A DNA stretch of 64,000 nt, from assembly GCF_024160105.1 (NCBI RefSeq), contig NZ_JAMFTQ010000003.1, positions 62,001 to 126,000 of the forward strand, written 5' to 3'. This document shows, one piece after another, positions 18,968 to 28,216 of the stretch. The notes below the pieces were generated by a model. It saw only the letters and a program-made list of their open reading frames with translations. It was not told the DNA's origin and did no database searches. The position numbers and the translations under genes were made by a program. Positions within the stretch are counted from its first letter, which is position 1. Every line of letters starts with the position of its first letter. Origin of the DNA: Corynebacterium stercoris (GTDB lineage Bacteria; Actinomycetota; Actinomycetes; Mycobacteriales; Mycobacteriaceae).

Positions 18968-20824
18968 GTGCCATCCGAGATCCGTCCTGCCGCCCGCCCC
19001 ACCCCGGGCGCGGTCAGAGCACTCGCTGCCCTGGCGCTCGCGCTGATCGTCCTACCGATCGTCGCGCTCGGCGTGCGCGTGCCGTGGCCGGACCTCGGCG
19101 ACATCCTCGCGGCGCCGGAAACGCGCGAGCTGCTGCGCGTCACGCTCGGCTCGGCGGTGCTCGCCACGATCATCGCCGTGGCGCTGGGCACCCCGCTCGC
19201 GCTGTGGATGCGCAACTTGCGCAAAGGCGCGGCCCTCGCGCGCCTGCTGGTCCTCCTCCCGCTCGCGCTGCCGCCGGTGGTGGCGGGCCTCGCCTTAAGC
19301 GCATTCATCGGCCGCCGCGGCATCGCCGCCCCGCTACTCGACGACTTGAACTGGCAATTCGCCTTCGCGTTCCCGGGCGTCGTCGCGGCGCACGTGTTCA
19401 TCGCGCTGCCGTTCGTGGTGATTACCCTCGATGCGGCGCTGCGCCAGCTCGACCCGGAAATCACCGATTCAGCGGCCGCCGTCGGCATCAGCCCGGGCAC
19501 CGCGACGCGCCGCATCGTGCTGCCCGCGATTGCCCCGGCGCTGGTCACCGCGGCGGGCCTGGCGTTCGCGCGCTCGCTGGGCGAGTTCGGCACCACGCTC
19601 ACCTTCGCCGGCTCCATGCCCGGTGTGACGCGCACCATGCCGCTGGGCATTTACCTCGCGCGCGAGATCGACCAATCGGTCGCCTACGGGCTTTCGGCGA
19701 TCCTCGTCGGTCTCGCCGTGCTCACCCTCGCCGCCGCAGCCCTGCCCACCCTCATCCCGCGCCGCACCCCGCCGCAGCGCGCACGCGCCACCGGCGCCGC
19801 CGACATAGAAGCACTTCGGCGCCTCACGCTTCCCGACGGCGCACCCGAACCGGTCCGCATCGGCAACTGCGTCTTCCCCGCCGGCGCCACCACCGCGCTC
19901 ATCGGGCCGAACGGCGCGGGGAAAACGACGCTCGTCGGACGCATCGCGGGGCGCCTCACCAGCGACGCGGACGTTGCCGTAGGCAACGCGCGTTACGACG
20001 GCCCCGGCGCCAACCCCGTCCCAGCGCACCGCCGCGGCGTTGTCCTTTTGACCCAGAACCCCGGTTTGCCGCCGACGACCACCGCCCGCGGCGCCATCGC
20101 GATGGTCACCGGGGATGCCGCCCGCGCCGCCGAACTCCTCGCCGCGGCCGGCCTCGCCGAGCTCGCGGACGTGCCCGTCGGCGCGCTTTCCGGTGGCCAA
20201 GCCTCCCAGGTCTCCCTCCTGCGCGCCCTCGCCGCCCGCCCCCGCGTCTTGCTTCTCGACGAACCCTTCGCCGCCATCGACGTCGCCTCCGCCCGCCAGT
20301 GGCGCCACCTCCTGCGCGCAACCGCCGCCGACCGGACGACGGTGCTGGTCACCCACAACGCCTTGGACATCGCGACGCTCGCCGACCATGTCGCGGTGAT
20401 GGAACGCGGCGAGGTGGTGAGCCTCACCCCCACCGCCGGAGCCTTCGCACGGCCCGCAACGGGTTTCGCTGCCCGCCTCGTGGGCGTGAACCGCGTTACG
20501 GGCACGGCGACCGACGATGCAACGCTCGCATCCCCCGCCGGCAACATCGCCGGCACCGCCGCCACCCCCATCGCACCCGGCACCCCCGCGGTCGCCGTTT
20601 TCCCGCCGGCAGCGGCCGCGCTCGGCGGTGATCTCCGCGCAACCGTCAGCGCCGTCGACATCGCCCCGACCGGCGACGCCACCGTCGAACTCACCCTCAG
20701 CGAATCCGAGTCGATCACCCTCCCGCTTCCCCGCGCAGACGCACTCGACGGCGGACTCGAACCCGGCCAGGCGGTCACGTTCTCCGTCGACCCCGCCCAA
20801 ACCAGGCTCTACCTCGCTGATTAA
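18968..20824 (+). CDS. modBC: Molybdate ABC transporter permease-ATPase fusion (ModB-ModC)
   Basis: One 618-residue chain carries what are normally two proteins. Residues about 1-265 are the ModB permease with six helices and the coupling loop around DSAAAVGISPGTATRRIVLP. Residues about 285-490 are the ModC ATPase: P-loop GPNGAGKTT at 313-321, LSGGQ at 407-411, Walker B LLLDEPF with Asp431, and switch His463. A TOBE-like molybdate-sensing end follows (about 500-618). The linker is short and no internal stop or frameshift is seen. Start is GTG. It converges on moaD, sharing TTAA at the stops. Confidence 0.92.
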   Translation: MPSEIRPAARPTPGAVRALAALALALIVLPIVALGVRVPWPDLGDILAAPETRELLRVTLGSAVLATIIAVALGTPLALWMRNLRKGAALARLLVLLPLALPPVVAGLALSAFIGRRGIAAPLLDDLNWQFAFAFPGVVAAHVFIALPFVVITLDAALRQLDPEITDSAAAVGISPGTATRRIVLPAIAPALVTAAGLAFARSLGEFGTTLTFAGSMPGVTRTMPLGIYLAREIDQSVAYGLSAILVGLAVLTLAAAALPTLIPRRTPPQRARATGAADIEALRRLTLPDGAPEPVRIGNCVFPAGATTALIGPNGAGKTTLVGRIAGRLTSDADVAVGNARYDGPGANPVPAHRRGVVLLTQNPGLPPTTTARGAIAMVTGDAARAAELLAAAGLAELADVPVGALSGGQASQVSLLRALAARPRVLLLDEPFAAIDVASARQWRHLLRATAADRTTVLVTHNALDIATLADHVAVMERGEVVSLTPTAGAFARPATGFAARLVGVNRVTGTATDDATLASPAGNIAGTAATPIAPGTPAVAVFPPAAAALGGDLRATVSAVDIAPTGDATVELTLSESESITLPLPRADALDGGLEPGQAVTFSVDPAQTRLYLAD

Positions 20825-21054
20825 CCTCCCGCGAACGGCGGCAGTACGTCGACACGCTCAGCGCCCGCAAGCGAGGCGTCCAGCTCCGCCCGCATCCCGT
20901 CGACCAGGAAAGAACACCGCGGCAGGATGGGCTCGAGCTCGGGGTGGCGCTGGCAGGCGTCGGCAAGCACAAGTTCCAGGGTGGCGTGCTCCCCGGCGGC
21001 TTCCTCGCTGACCCCGGCGGCAGCGCGTGCGGCGGCGAAATAGTGGATACGCAT
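20821..21054 (-). CDS. moaD: Molybdopterin synthase small subunit MoaD
   Basis: Ubiquitin-fold sulfur carrier of 77 residues that donates sulfur to precursor Z together with MoaE. The start MRIHYFAAARAAAGV and the C-terminal LPPFAGG, whose last glycine is adenylated by MoeB, are diagnostic. It is on the opposite strand to the rest of the cluster, tail-to-tail with modBC and head-to-head with the second moeA. The frame is open upstream, but a -10 box 6 nt before this ATG fixes the start. Confidence 0.92.
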   Translation of the reverse strand: MRIHYFAAARAAAGVSEEAAGEHATLELVLADACQRHPELEPILPRCSFLVDGMRAELDASLAGAERVDVLPPFAGG

Positions 21055-21059
21055 GTGGC

Positions 21060-21066
21060 TAGAGTA
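21060..21066. promoter_or_regulatory. Shared bidirectional -10 element between moaD and moeA2
   Basis: The heptamer TAGAGTA reads TAGAGT on the plus strand, 7 nt before the moeA2 ATG, and TACTCT on the minus strand, 6 nt before the moaD ATG. The two start codons are only 18 bp apart and neither has room for a ribosome site. Both genes therefore look leaderless and served by overlapping -10 boxes. Confidence 0.6.
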
Positions 21067-21072
21067 ACGGCC

Positions 21073-22245
21073 ATGCACCGCACCCCCGAAGCCCACCTCA
21101 CCGCCGTGCGCGCCCTGGTCCCCGCGCGCGCCACGCGGAGCATGCCGCTTCTCGACGCCGCTTCCATCCGCGCCGCACTCGCACACGACGTGGCGGCAGT
21201 CGTGGATTCGCCGGCGTTCGATAACTCGCAGATGGACGGCTACGCGGTGGGGTTCACCGGTGCCGGCGCGGCGCCGGTCGGCCCCACCGTGCCCGCGGGT
21301 GTGGACCCGGACCAGCTCTACCCGGGGGGCTTAGGCGAGCTGGCGGCGCCCGTGATGACGGGCTCAAAACTGCCGCGCGGCACCGTCCGCGTCGCGCCCG
21401 TCGAGCGCTGCGAACCGGCCGAGTTTCTCCCCGCCGGCGATCAGGTCACGCTGCCCGAAGGCGGCGCCGGCCAGTTCGTGCGTCCCCAAGGTGCCGACGC
21501 GCCTGCCGGCAGCATGATCGCCCCCGCGGGCACCCGCGTCGACCCGGCGCTGGTGGCGGCGCTGGCCAGCCAGGGCATCGACACGGTCGAAGTGGTCGCG
21601 CCCGCGCGCATCCTGCTCATTACCGGCGGCCGCGAGATCGGCAGTGCGGGGGCGGCGAGCATCCCCGACTCGAACTCGCCGATGCTGCGCGCGCTCGCCG
21701 ACCGCGCCGGCATCGAGGTCGCGGGCCACGTGCGCACCGACGACTCCCCCGACGCCCTCCGCACCGCCGTAGCCGACGCGATCGCGGCGGCGGGCGGTGT
21801 CGAGGCGATTGTCACTTCCGGCGGCATCAGCCACGGCAAGTTCGAAGTGGTGCGCCAGGTGTTCACGGGCAACGCCTGGTACGGCCACGTCGCGCAGCAG
21901 CCGGGCGGCCCGCAAGGTCTGAGCACCTTCCAAGACATCCCCGTCATTTCGCTGCCGGGTAACCCCGTCTCAACGCTGGTGAGCTTCCGCCTCTACGTCG
22001 CACCGGTCCTGGGTTACGCGCCGGAGCCGGTGTGGGTAAAGCTGCATCCGTCGGCACGCGATGTGCGCGGGCTGGACAGCAAAGAGCAATTTTTGCGCGC
22101 CCGCATCGAGGACGGCTGTGCGCTGCCCATCGGCGGCGCCGGTTCCCATCTCATCGTGCAGGCGACCGCCGCGACCTGCCTCATCCGCGTGCCGGCGGGT
22201 GCGCGCCGTAACCCCGGTGACCTCGTGCTCACCTATCCGCTCTAA
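21073..22245 (+). CDS. Molybdopterin molybdenumtransferase MoeA (copy 2, diverged)
   Basis: Second MoeA-family protein, 390 residues. Core motifs are present: SPAFDNSQMDGYAVGF, APVMTGSKLPRGTVRVAPVE, SIPDSNSPMLRALA and TSGGISHGKFEVVRQVF. It differs widely from copy 1 (it has PVMTGSKLP where copy 1 has RVMTGAPVP). Actinobacteria often carry two or more moeA genes; one may serve a separate enzyme or metal-loading step. It is followed by the mogA-moaE gene 9 bp downstream. Confidence 0.9.
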   Translation: MHRTPEAHLTAVRALVPARATRSMPLLDAASIRAALAHDVAAVVDSPAFDNSQMDGYAVGFTGAGAAPVGPTVPAGVDPDQLYPGGLGELAAPVMTGSKLPRGTVRVAPVERCEPAEFLPAGDQVTLPEGGAGQFVRPQGADAPAGSMIAPAGTRVDPALVAALASQGIDTVEVVAPARILLITGGREIGSAGAASIPDSNSPMLRALADRAGIEVAGHVRTDDSPDALRTAVADAIAAAGGVEAIVTSGGISHGKFEVVRQVFTGNAWYGHVAQQPGGPQGLSTFQDIPVISLPGNPVSTLVSFRLYVAPVLGYAPEPVWVKLHPSARDVRGLDSKEQFLRARIEDGCALPIGGAGSHLIVQATAATCLIRVPAGARRNPGDLVLTYPL

Positions 22246-22248
22246 CAT
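22243..22248 (+). promoter_or_regulatory. -10 box TAACAT of mogA-moaE
   Basis: TAACAT overlaps the moeA2 stop codon and ends 6 nt before the next ATG. It may give a separate leaderless transcript in addition to read-through from moeA2. Confidence 0.4.
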
Positions 22249-22254
22249 GCGGCT

Positions 22255-23190
22255 ATGACCACTACGCCGCGCACCGCCGCCGTCATCGTCGCCTCCACCC
22301 GCGCCGCCGCCGGCATCTACGAGGACCGCTCCGGCCCCATCGCCGTCGACTTCCTGCGCCGGATGGGCTTCGACACGCCTGACGCCACCGTGGTCGCGGA
22401 CGCCGAGATCGGTGCTGCCGTGCGCGCCGCACTCGCCCGCCGCCCCGCCGTGCTGCTCACCTCCGGGGGCACAGGCATTTCGCCTGACGACGCCACCGTC
22501 GAGGCCGTCACCCCCTTCATCGACCGCGAGCTGCCCGGCGTGGTCCACGCGTTCTACGCGCACGGAGCGCAGCACGTGCCGACGGCAGTACTTTCCCGCG
22601 CCGTCGCCGGGATGGCCGGGTCGACGTTCGTGATGACGCTGCCCGGCTCCACCGGCGGCGTGCGCGACGGCTGCACTGTGCTCGAGCCGATCCTCGAGCA
22701 CATCGTGGAGCTCGCCCACGGCACCGCGGCCCACCCGAAGCCGGACCCGGACTACGTCGCCGCGCAGACCGGCCAGGTGGTGGGCGGCGTGGTCACCGAT
22801 GCGCCGCTCGACCCCGAGGCGCTGGCCGCCGATGCCGTGACCCAAGCGATGGGCGCGCTCGTGCGTTTCGACGGCATCGTCCGCAACCACGACCACGGCG
22901 ACCCTGTTGCAGCACTGACCTACGAGGCCCACCCAAGCGCGGAGGTCGAGCTCACCCGCGTGCTTACCGAGGTCGCCGCCGTGCACCCCGTGCGCATCGG
23001 CGCCGCGCACCGCGTCGGCCCGGTCCCGATCGGTGAACTCGCGTTCGTGGTCGTGGCTGCGGCCGCCCACCGCGGCGACGCCTTCACCGCCTGCCAGGCC
23101 GCCGCCGACCGCGTGAAGGCCGAGGTGCCGATCTGGAAGGAGCAGACCATGGCGGACGGCACCACCGAGTGGGTGGGGCTCAATGGATAG
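22255..23190 (+). CDS. MogA/MoaB-MoaE fusion protein
   Basis: A 311-residue chain joining two cofactor enzymes. Residues about 1-155 form a MogA/MoaB molybdopterin adenylyltransferase domain (LLTSGGTGISPDDATVEA, TLPGSTGGVRDGCTVLEPIL). Residues about 165-311 form MoaE, the large subunit of molybdopterin synthase, with GALVRFDGIVRNHD, TYEAHPSAEVEL and the catalytic lysines in DRVKAEVPIWKEQ. The linker is an Ala/Pro/Asp-rich stretch. Adenylation and dithiolene formation are consecutive steps, so the fusion joins neighbours of one pathway. Confidence 0.93.
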   Translation: MTTTPRTAAVIVASTRAAAGIYEDRSGPIAVDFLRRMGFDTPDATVVADAEIGAAVRAALARRPAVLLTSGGTGISPDDATVEAVTPFIDRELPGVVHAFYAHGAQHVPTAVLSRAVAGMAGSTFVMTLPGSTGGVRDGCTVLEPILEHIVELAHGTAAHPKPDPDYVAAQTGQVVGGVVTDAPLDPEALAADAVTQAMGALVRFDGIVRNHDHGDPVAALTYEAHPSAEVELTRVLTEVAAVHPVRIGAAHRVGPVPIGELAFVVVAAAAHRGDAFTACQAAADRVKAEVPIWKEQTMADGTTEWVGLNG

Positions 23191-24181
23191 GTACGCCCGC
23201 CAGGTCGCGCTCATCGGCGCCGAGGCCCAGTCGCGCATCCGCGCCGCGCGTGTCGCCGTCGTCGGCGCCGGCGGCCTCGGCTCCCCCGCGCTCCTCTACC
23301 TCGCGGCCGCTGGTATCGGGGGCATCACGCTTATCGACGACGATTCCATCGACCTCACCAACCTCCACCGCCAAATCGTCCACTCGACCGCCGACGTAGG
23401 ACGCGCGAAGGTTGACTCCGCCGCCGAGCGGCTCGCTGGATTGAACCCCGAGGTGCCCGTCGACGTGGTGCGCGAGCGGTTGACCTGGCCCGATGCCGTC
23501 GATGTCCTGCGCGGCGCCGACGTGGTGCTCGACGGGTCCGACAACTTCGCCACCCGCCACACGGTCTCCCACGCCTGCGCGCGCCTCGGGGTACCGCACG
23601 TGTGGGGCTCGATCCTGGGCTTTGAGGCGCAGCTCAGCGTCTTCTGGGCCGGCCGCGGCCCGGTCTACGAGGACCTCTACCCCGCCCCTCCTGCCCCCGG
23701 GTCAGTGCCGTCATGCGCGCAGGCCGGAGTGTTGGGGCCGCTCGTCGGCGTGGTGGGCTCCGCGATGGCCGTCGAAGCGTTGAAGCTGGTCACCGGCATG
23801 GGCGAGCCGCTAGTCGGCAGGATCGGCTACTACGACAGCCTCGCCGGCACGTGGGAATACGTGCCCTTGGTCGCCGATCCCGCCGTCGCCGAACGGGTGC
23901 GGAACGACGACCCGCCCGGGGCAGTACCGGAGGTATCTGAAATCCCGCCGGGCGCGCCTGTGCTCGACGTGCGTGAGCCGGAGGAGTTCGCCGCCTTCCA
24001 CCTGCCCGGTTCAGTGAACGTGCCGCTCGGGCAGATTATCGCGGGCGAGACTCGTGCCGAGCCGGCACCGGGCACCGTCGTGGTCTGCGCTTCCGGGGTG
24101 CGATCCGCCGAGGCCGTCGCGGTGCTTCAAGCCCGCGGCGTTACCGGCATCGCGAGCCTCCGCGGCGGCATGGCGCGCTAG
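23183..24181 (+). CDS. moeB: Molybdopterin-synthase adenylyltransferase MoeB with C-terminal rhodanese domain
   Basis: Activates the MoaD C-terminus as acyl-adenylate. It has 332 residues: an E1-like domain with [31 protein letters not shown] and [11 protein letters not shown], then a rhodanese domain (about 250-332) with [20 protein letters not shown] and the persulfide-carrying Cys in [10 protein letters not shown]. Such MoeBR proteins can both adenylate and deliver sulfur. The zinc-binding CxxC pairs of E. coli MoeB are not evident. It overlaps the previous gene by 8 bp and shares CTAG at the stop with convergent thrB. Confidence 0.93.
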   Translation: MDRYARQVALIGAEAQSRIRAARVAVVGAGGLGSPALLYLAAAGIGGITLIDDDSIDLTNLHRQIVHSTADVGRAKVDSAAERLAGLNPEVPVDVVRERLTWPDAVDVLRGADVVLDGSDNFATRHTVSHACARLGVPHVWGSILGFEAQLSVFWAGRGPVYEDLYPAPPAPGSVPSCAQAGVLGPLVGVVGSAMAVEALKLVTGMGEPLVGRIGYYDSLAGTWEYVPLVADPAVAERVRNDDPPGAVPEVSEIPPGAPVLDVREPEEFAAFHLPGSVNVPLGQIIAGETRAEPAPGTVVVCASGVRSAEAVAVLQARGVTGIASLRGGMAR

Positions 24182-25116
24182 TCGCGGACCAGCTCCGCGG
24201 TGACGGGGCCGGCGATCTCGAGCTCGTGGACTTTGAGGCCGGCGGAACGGGCGTCGTCAAGCAGGGCCCGGAGCTTCTCGTCGGTCTCGCCGGTGGTGAG
24301 CACCATTGCGGTCGGGCCGGCGCCGGAGAGGTAGGCCGCGTAGCCGCGGTTGCGCAGGCGGTTGACCCACTCTGCAGTAACCGGCAGGACATCCGCGCGG
24401 TACGGCTGGTGCAGGCGGTCGCGGGTGCCCTCCCAAAGCAGCTCCGGGTGGGACTGCAGCGCTGCCGTCATCACCGCGGTGCGCGACACGTTGAAGCGCG
24501 CATCCACATGCGTGACGTGCGAGGGCAGCACCTTGCGCACCGCATTCGTGGAGGCGTGGAAGTCCGGGACCAGAGCGATCGCGTGGATCGAGGAGTCGAC
24601 CGGGATGCGCACGGCGCGGTACTGCGGCTTGGAGCGGCCGTCGACGGGGATGTCCGTCCAGGACACCACGGCGCCGCCGAGCGCAGAAGCGCCCGCGTTG
24701 TCCGGGTGGCCCTCGAATTCGCTGGAGAGCTGGACCACGGCGTCGCTATCAAGCGGGGAGCCCGCGAGCGTGTTAGCGGCGACGACACCTGCCACCGCGG
24801 CGGCCGCGGAGGAACCGAGGCCGCGGGACTGCGGGATCGAGTTGTGGCAGACCACGCGCAGGCCCGGTGCCTCGACGTCCGCCGCCTTCAGGCCGGAGCG
24901 GATCGCCTTGACCACCAGGTGGGAGCCGTCGCGCGGCAGGTCGTCCGCGCCCTCGCCGAAGATCTCCACCTCGAGGCCGCTCGCGGTGACCTCGACTTCC
25001 ACGGTGTCGTAGATACCCACGGCGAGGCCGAGGGTGTCAAATCCCGGGCCCAGGTTCGCCGAGGAACCCGGCACCTTCACCGTCGCCTTCAGGCCAACTT
25101 GCAGGTCAGTTGCCAT
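24178..25116 (-). CDS. thrB: Homoserine kinase
   Basis: GHMP kinase that phosphorylates homoserine for threonine synthesis. It has 312 residues with the N-terminal [20 protein letters not shown], the ATP loop [18 protein letters not shown] and the C-terminal [11 protein letters not shown]. It follows hom by 15 bp and forms the classic hom-thrB operon of corynebacteria. Confidence 0.96.
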   Translation of the reverse strand: MATDLQVGLKATVKVPGSSANLGPGFDTLGLAVGIYDTVEVEVTASGLEVEIFGEGADDLPRDGSHLVVKAIRSGLKAADVEAPGLRVVCHNSIPQSRGLGSSAAAAVAGVVAANTLAGSPLDSDAVVQLSSEFEGHPDNAGASALGGAVVSWTDIPVDGRSKPQYRAVRIPVDSSIHAIALVPDFHASTNAVRKVLPSHVTHVDARFNVSRTAVMTAALQSHPELLWEGTRDRLHQPYRADVLPVTAEWVNRLRNRGYAAYLSGAGPTAMVLTTGETDEKLRALLDDARSAGLKVHELEIAGPVTAELVRD

Positions 25117-25131
25117 ATCTCAGCCCCTCCT

Positions 25132-26475
25132 CTACGCGCCGAGGCGGATCACGGAGTTGACGCTGCGAACATCCTCGTGGCCCTTGAGGCGCTCGACGAT
25201 CTCCTGGAGGTTGCGCTCCTGCGCGGCGTGCGTGACCACGATGAGGTGCGCCTCGTCGCCGGACTCCTCCTGGCGCACGGCGGACAGCGACACGTCGGAG
25301 TCGGCGAACTGCCGCGCCAAGTCGGCGAGCACGCCGACGCGGTCGTTGACCGTCATGTTGATGTGGTAGCGCGTCTCTACTTCCTCGAAGCCCACGACCG
25401 GGTAGTCGGCGTAGAGGTTCTCGGCCGGGGCGCGGCCGCCGTGCACCTTGTTGCGCGCGGCGCCGACCAGGTCGCCGAGCACAGCGGACGCGGTCGGGGC
25501 ACCGCCGGCGCCGTTGCCGTAGAACATCAGGCGGCCGGCGGCCTCAGCCTCGACGAAGATCGCGTTGTAGCTCTTGTCCACGGTGGCCAGCGGGTGGTCG
25601 TTGGGCACCAGCGTCGGGTGCACGCGGGCGTTCACGGCGCGGGTGTTGCCGTTCTCGTCCAAGAGGCGCTCGCAAATAGCCAGCAGCTTGATGGTCTGAT
25701 TCGCGCGCTTGGCGGCAGCGATGTCGTCGGCAGTAATCTGCGTGATGCCCTCGCAGTGCACGTCGTCGAAGGTCACGCGCGTGTGGAAGCCCATGGAGGC
25801 GAGAATCGCGGCCTTCGACGCGGCGTCGTGGCCCTCCACGTCCGCGGTCGGGTCGGCCTCGGCGTAGCCCAGGCGGGTCGCCTCCGCCAGCGCCTCCTCG
25901 TAGCTCGCGCCGGTGGTCGCCATCGCGTCGAGGATGAAGTTGGTGGTGCCGTTGACAATGCCGGAGATGCGCTGCACCTGGTCGCCGGCGAGTGAGCGGC
26001 GCAGCATGCCCACAACCGGAATCGCGGCGGCCACCGCAGCCTCGTAGTAGAGGTCGACGCCGGCCTCATTCGCGGCGTCGGCAAGTTCGGAACCGTGCGC
26101 CGCCACCAGCGCCTTGTTCGCGGTGACCACAGACTTGCCGGAGCGCAGTGCCTTGAGCACCAGCTCGCGCGGGTAATCGATGCCGCCGATCACCTCGACG
26201 ACAACGTCGACGTCGTCGCGCTCGATAAGCTCGGTCGCGTCGCCGGTCAGGTACAGGCCCTGGACTTCCGGGGCATCCTTGTGCTTATCGACGTTCGACA
26301 CAGCCACACCGCGCACCTCAATCGGGCCGCCGATGCGCTGCTCCAAGTTGTAGGAGAACTCGCTGAGCAGCTGGAGCACGCCAGTACCCACAGTGCCCTT
26401 GCCGAGGATGGCGACGCCGACCGGCGCGCCGGCGCCCTTGCCGGGGAAGTTTCCGTTGCTTTCAGCGGCGGTCAT
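25132..26475 (-). CDS. hom: Homoserine dehydrogenase
   Basis: Reduces aspartate semialdehyde to homoserine, the branch to threonine, methionine and isoleucine. It has 447 residues: a nucleotide-binding VAILGKGTVGTGVLQLL near residue 20, the substrate/catalytic core with NGTTNFILDAM and the conserved Lys region EADPTADVEGHDAASK, and a C-terminal ACT domain (about 365-447, INMTVNDRVGVLADLARQF) that makes the enzyme sensitive to threonine in relatives. An AAGGAG site precedes the ATG by 10 nt. Confidence 0.96.
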   Translation of the reverse strand: MTAAESNGNFPGKGAGAPVGVAILGKGTVGTGVLQLLSEFSYNLEQRIGGPIEVRGVAVSNVDKHKDAPEVQGLYLTGDATELIERDDVDVVVEVIGGIDYPRELVLKALRSGKSVVTANKALVAAHGSELADAANEAGVDLYYEAAVAAAIPVVGMLRRSLAGDQVQRISGIVNGTTNFILDAMATTGASYEEALAEATRLGYAEADPTADVEGHDAASKAAILASMGFHTRVTFDDVHCEGITQITADDIAAAKRANQTIKLLAICERLLDENGNTRAVNARVHPTLVPNDHPLATVDKSYNAIFVEAEAAGRLMFYGNGAGGAPTASAVLGDLVGAARNKVHGGRAPAENLYADYPVVGFEEVETRYHINMTVNDRVGVLADLARQFADSDVSLSAVRQEESGDEAHLIVVTHAAQERNLQEIVERLKGHEDVRSVNSVIRLGA

Positions 26476-26523
26476 GGGTGGTGTTCTCCTTGCAGTGATG
26501 CAGTAGTGGCACAGCTCCGCGCT

Positions 26524-26529
26524 AGTTTA
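26524..26529 (-). promoter_or_regulatory. Possible hom -10 box TAAACT
   Basis: TAAACT on the minus strand about 50 nt upstream of hom. No convincing -35 hexamer was found, so this is a weak call. Confidence 0.3.
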
Positions 26530-26565
26530 GCCTGTAAGCGTTGTGCGGATCCTGACAGTCGGCCC

Positions 26566-26594
26566 TTGCCCCCGAGTTGTACAACTTGTAACAT
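26566..26594 (+). promoter_or_regulatory. Antitoxin promoter with TGTACA operator
   Basis: TTGCCC (26566-26571) and TAACAT (26589-26594) are separated by 17 bp, and TAACAT ends 7 nt before the ATG. The 12-bp perfect palindrome AGTTGTACAACT at 26575-26586 sits in the spacer and contains TGTACA, the core known in YefM/YoeB-type operators. A second palindrome TGCATGCA overlaps the start codon. Confidence 0.6.
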
Positions 26595-26601
26595 TGCATG
26601 C

Positions 26602-26844
26602 ATGACTTCCGCCTCGCTTTCCGAGTTCAGGGCCAACCAGAGCCTCTACATTGCCTCTGCGCAACGCGAGCCTGTTGAAATTCTTTCCCGCGGGGCCGTC
26701 CGCCGGGCAGTACTCATCTCGCCAGAACTGTTCGACAGGGCAATGGAGGCGCTGGAAGATTCACTCGATCTCCGTGATGCCCGCAATGCTGAGGTTGGTG
26801 ATCTCGTGAGCCACGAAGAGCTCTTGGAGGAGCTCCGCGACTAG
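26602..26844 (+). CDS. Phd/YefM-family antitoxin, no partner toxin visible
   Basis: An 80-residue protein with the Phd/YefM fold: [23 protein letters not shown] with the short beta strands that bind operator DNA, then [20 protein letters not shown] and an acidic helical tail that in relatives wraps the toxin. No RelE/YoeB or Doc-like gene follows: the next gene is lysA on the opposite strand, sharing the stop. It is therefore a lone antitoxin or a repressor derived from one. The start is set by the -10 box and operator directly upstream. Confidence 0.8.
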   Translation: MTSASLSEFRANQSLYIASAQREPVEILSRGAVRRAVLISPELFDRAMEALEDSLDLRDARNAEVGDLVSHEELLEELRD

Positions 26845-28205
26845 TACTCGCGGGCGAGGATGTCCTCCACCGTCTCGCGGCGCACCATCGGTGTGACGCG
26901 GCCAGCGCGGACGCTGACCACCGCCGGGCGGCCAAAGGAGTTGTAGTTCGACGCCATCGGGTAGCAGTAGGCACCCGTCGCTGCCAGCACAATCAGGTCG
27001 CCGGGGGCGATGTCGTCGGGCCACTTCGCGTCCTCGATGAGGATGTCGCCGCTCTCGCAGTGCGAGCCGACGAGGCGGGTGGCCGTCGGTTGCCCCTCTG
27101 TGAATCGGTTTGCCACGCGGGCATCGTACAGCGCGCCGTACAGGGAGGGGCGGACGTTGTCGCTCATGCCGCCGTCGACGGCGATGTAGCGCCTCGATGT
27201 GGTGTACGAGGTGTCCACGTCCTTGATCACGCCCGCGGTGTAGACGGTGACGGCGGCGGGGCCGGCAATCGCGCGGCCCGGCTCGACGACAACGGTCGGA
27301 GCGGTGATCCCCAGCTCGTCGGCAGTCTCCTGCACCGCGTGCAGCAGGTCCTGGGCGACGAGGCCCACGTCCAGCGGCTCCTCGCCCGGCATGTAGGCGA
27401 TGCCGTAGCCGCCGCCGAGGTCCAGGTACCCAAGCGCCACGCCGCGCTCGCGGAAGATCTGCGCGTACAGGCCAAGCACGCGCTCGGCGGCCAGCTTGAA
27501 GCCGTCGGCGTCAAACACCTGGGAACCGACGTGGCAGTGCAGGCCGGTGAGCTCAAGATGCTCCGCTTCAATCGCGGCGACGGCTGCCTTGTACGCTTCG
27601 CCGGAGGCCAGCGAGATGCCGAACTTCTGGTCCTCGTGGCTGGTGGCGATGAACTCGTGCGTGTGCGCGTCCACTCCCGGCTTCACGCGGATGAACACGT
27701 CCTGGGTACGCCCGACCTCGCCGGCGACGGCCTCGAGCTGCGCGAGCTCCTGGTGGGAGTCGATGACAACGTGGCCCACGCCGGACTCCACGCACAGGCG
27801 CAGGAAGGCGTCCGACTTGTTGTTGCCGTGCACGGTGATGCGCTCCGGCGGGAAGTTCGCGGCGAGCGCGATGCGCAGCTCGTTCTCGCTGGCGACGTCA
27901 AGCGCCAAACCTTCCTCGTCCACCCAGGTGGCGATGCGCCTGGTGAGAAACGCCTTCGAGGCATAGTGCACGTTCTCCGGGCCGCGGAAGGCCTCGGCCA
28001 TGTCACGGCAGCGGGAGCGGAAGTCGTCCTCGTCAACCACCATGACGGGCGTGCCGTATTCCTCGGCGATCTCCGGCAGGGGCACGCCGGCAATCGTGAT
28101 CACGCCGTCTTCCTCGCGCTGGGCACCGCGCGGCCACACGTGGGCGGGCAGGTCGTTGAAGGTGCCTTTGTCCTCCGCGTACGGAGTGGAAATAAATACA
28201 GTCAC
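26841..28205 (-). CDS. lysA: Diaminopimelate decarboxylase
   Basis: PLP enzyme that makes L-lysine from meso-diaminopimelate. It has 454 residues: the PLP lysine in [13 protein letters not shown], the [12 protein letters not shown] motif, phosphate-binding [22 protein letters not shown], and the substrate-binding CESGD and [14 protein letters not shown]. It lies 11 bp after argS, the conserved corynebacterial argS-lysA operon. Confidence 0.97.
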   Translation of the reverse strand: MTVFISTPYAEDKGTFNDLPAHVWPRGAQREEDGVITIAGVPLPEIAEEYGTPVMVVDEDDFRSRCRDMAEAFRGPENVHYASKAFLTRRIATWVDEEGLALDVASENELRIALAANFPPERITVHGNNKSDAFLRLCVESGVGHVVIDSHQELAQLEAVAGEVGRTQDVFIRVKPGVDAHTHEFIATSHEDQKFGISLASGEAYKAAVAAIEAEHLELTGLHCHVGSQVFDADGFKLAAERVLGLYAQIFRERGVALGYLDLGGGYGIAYMPGEEPLDVGLVAQDLLHAVQETADELGITAPTVVVEPGRAIAGPAAVTVYTAGVIKDVDTSYTTSRRYIAVDGGMSDNVRPSLYGALYDARVANRFTEGQPTATRLVGSHCESGDILIEDAKWPDDIAPGDLIVLAATGAYCYPMASNYNSFGRPAVVSVRAGRVTPMVRRETVEDILAREY

Positions 28206-28216
28206 CGAGACAACTC

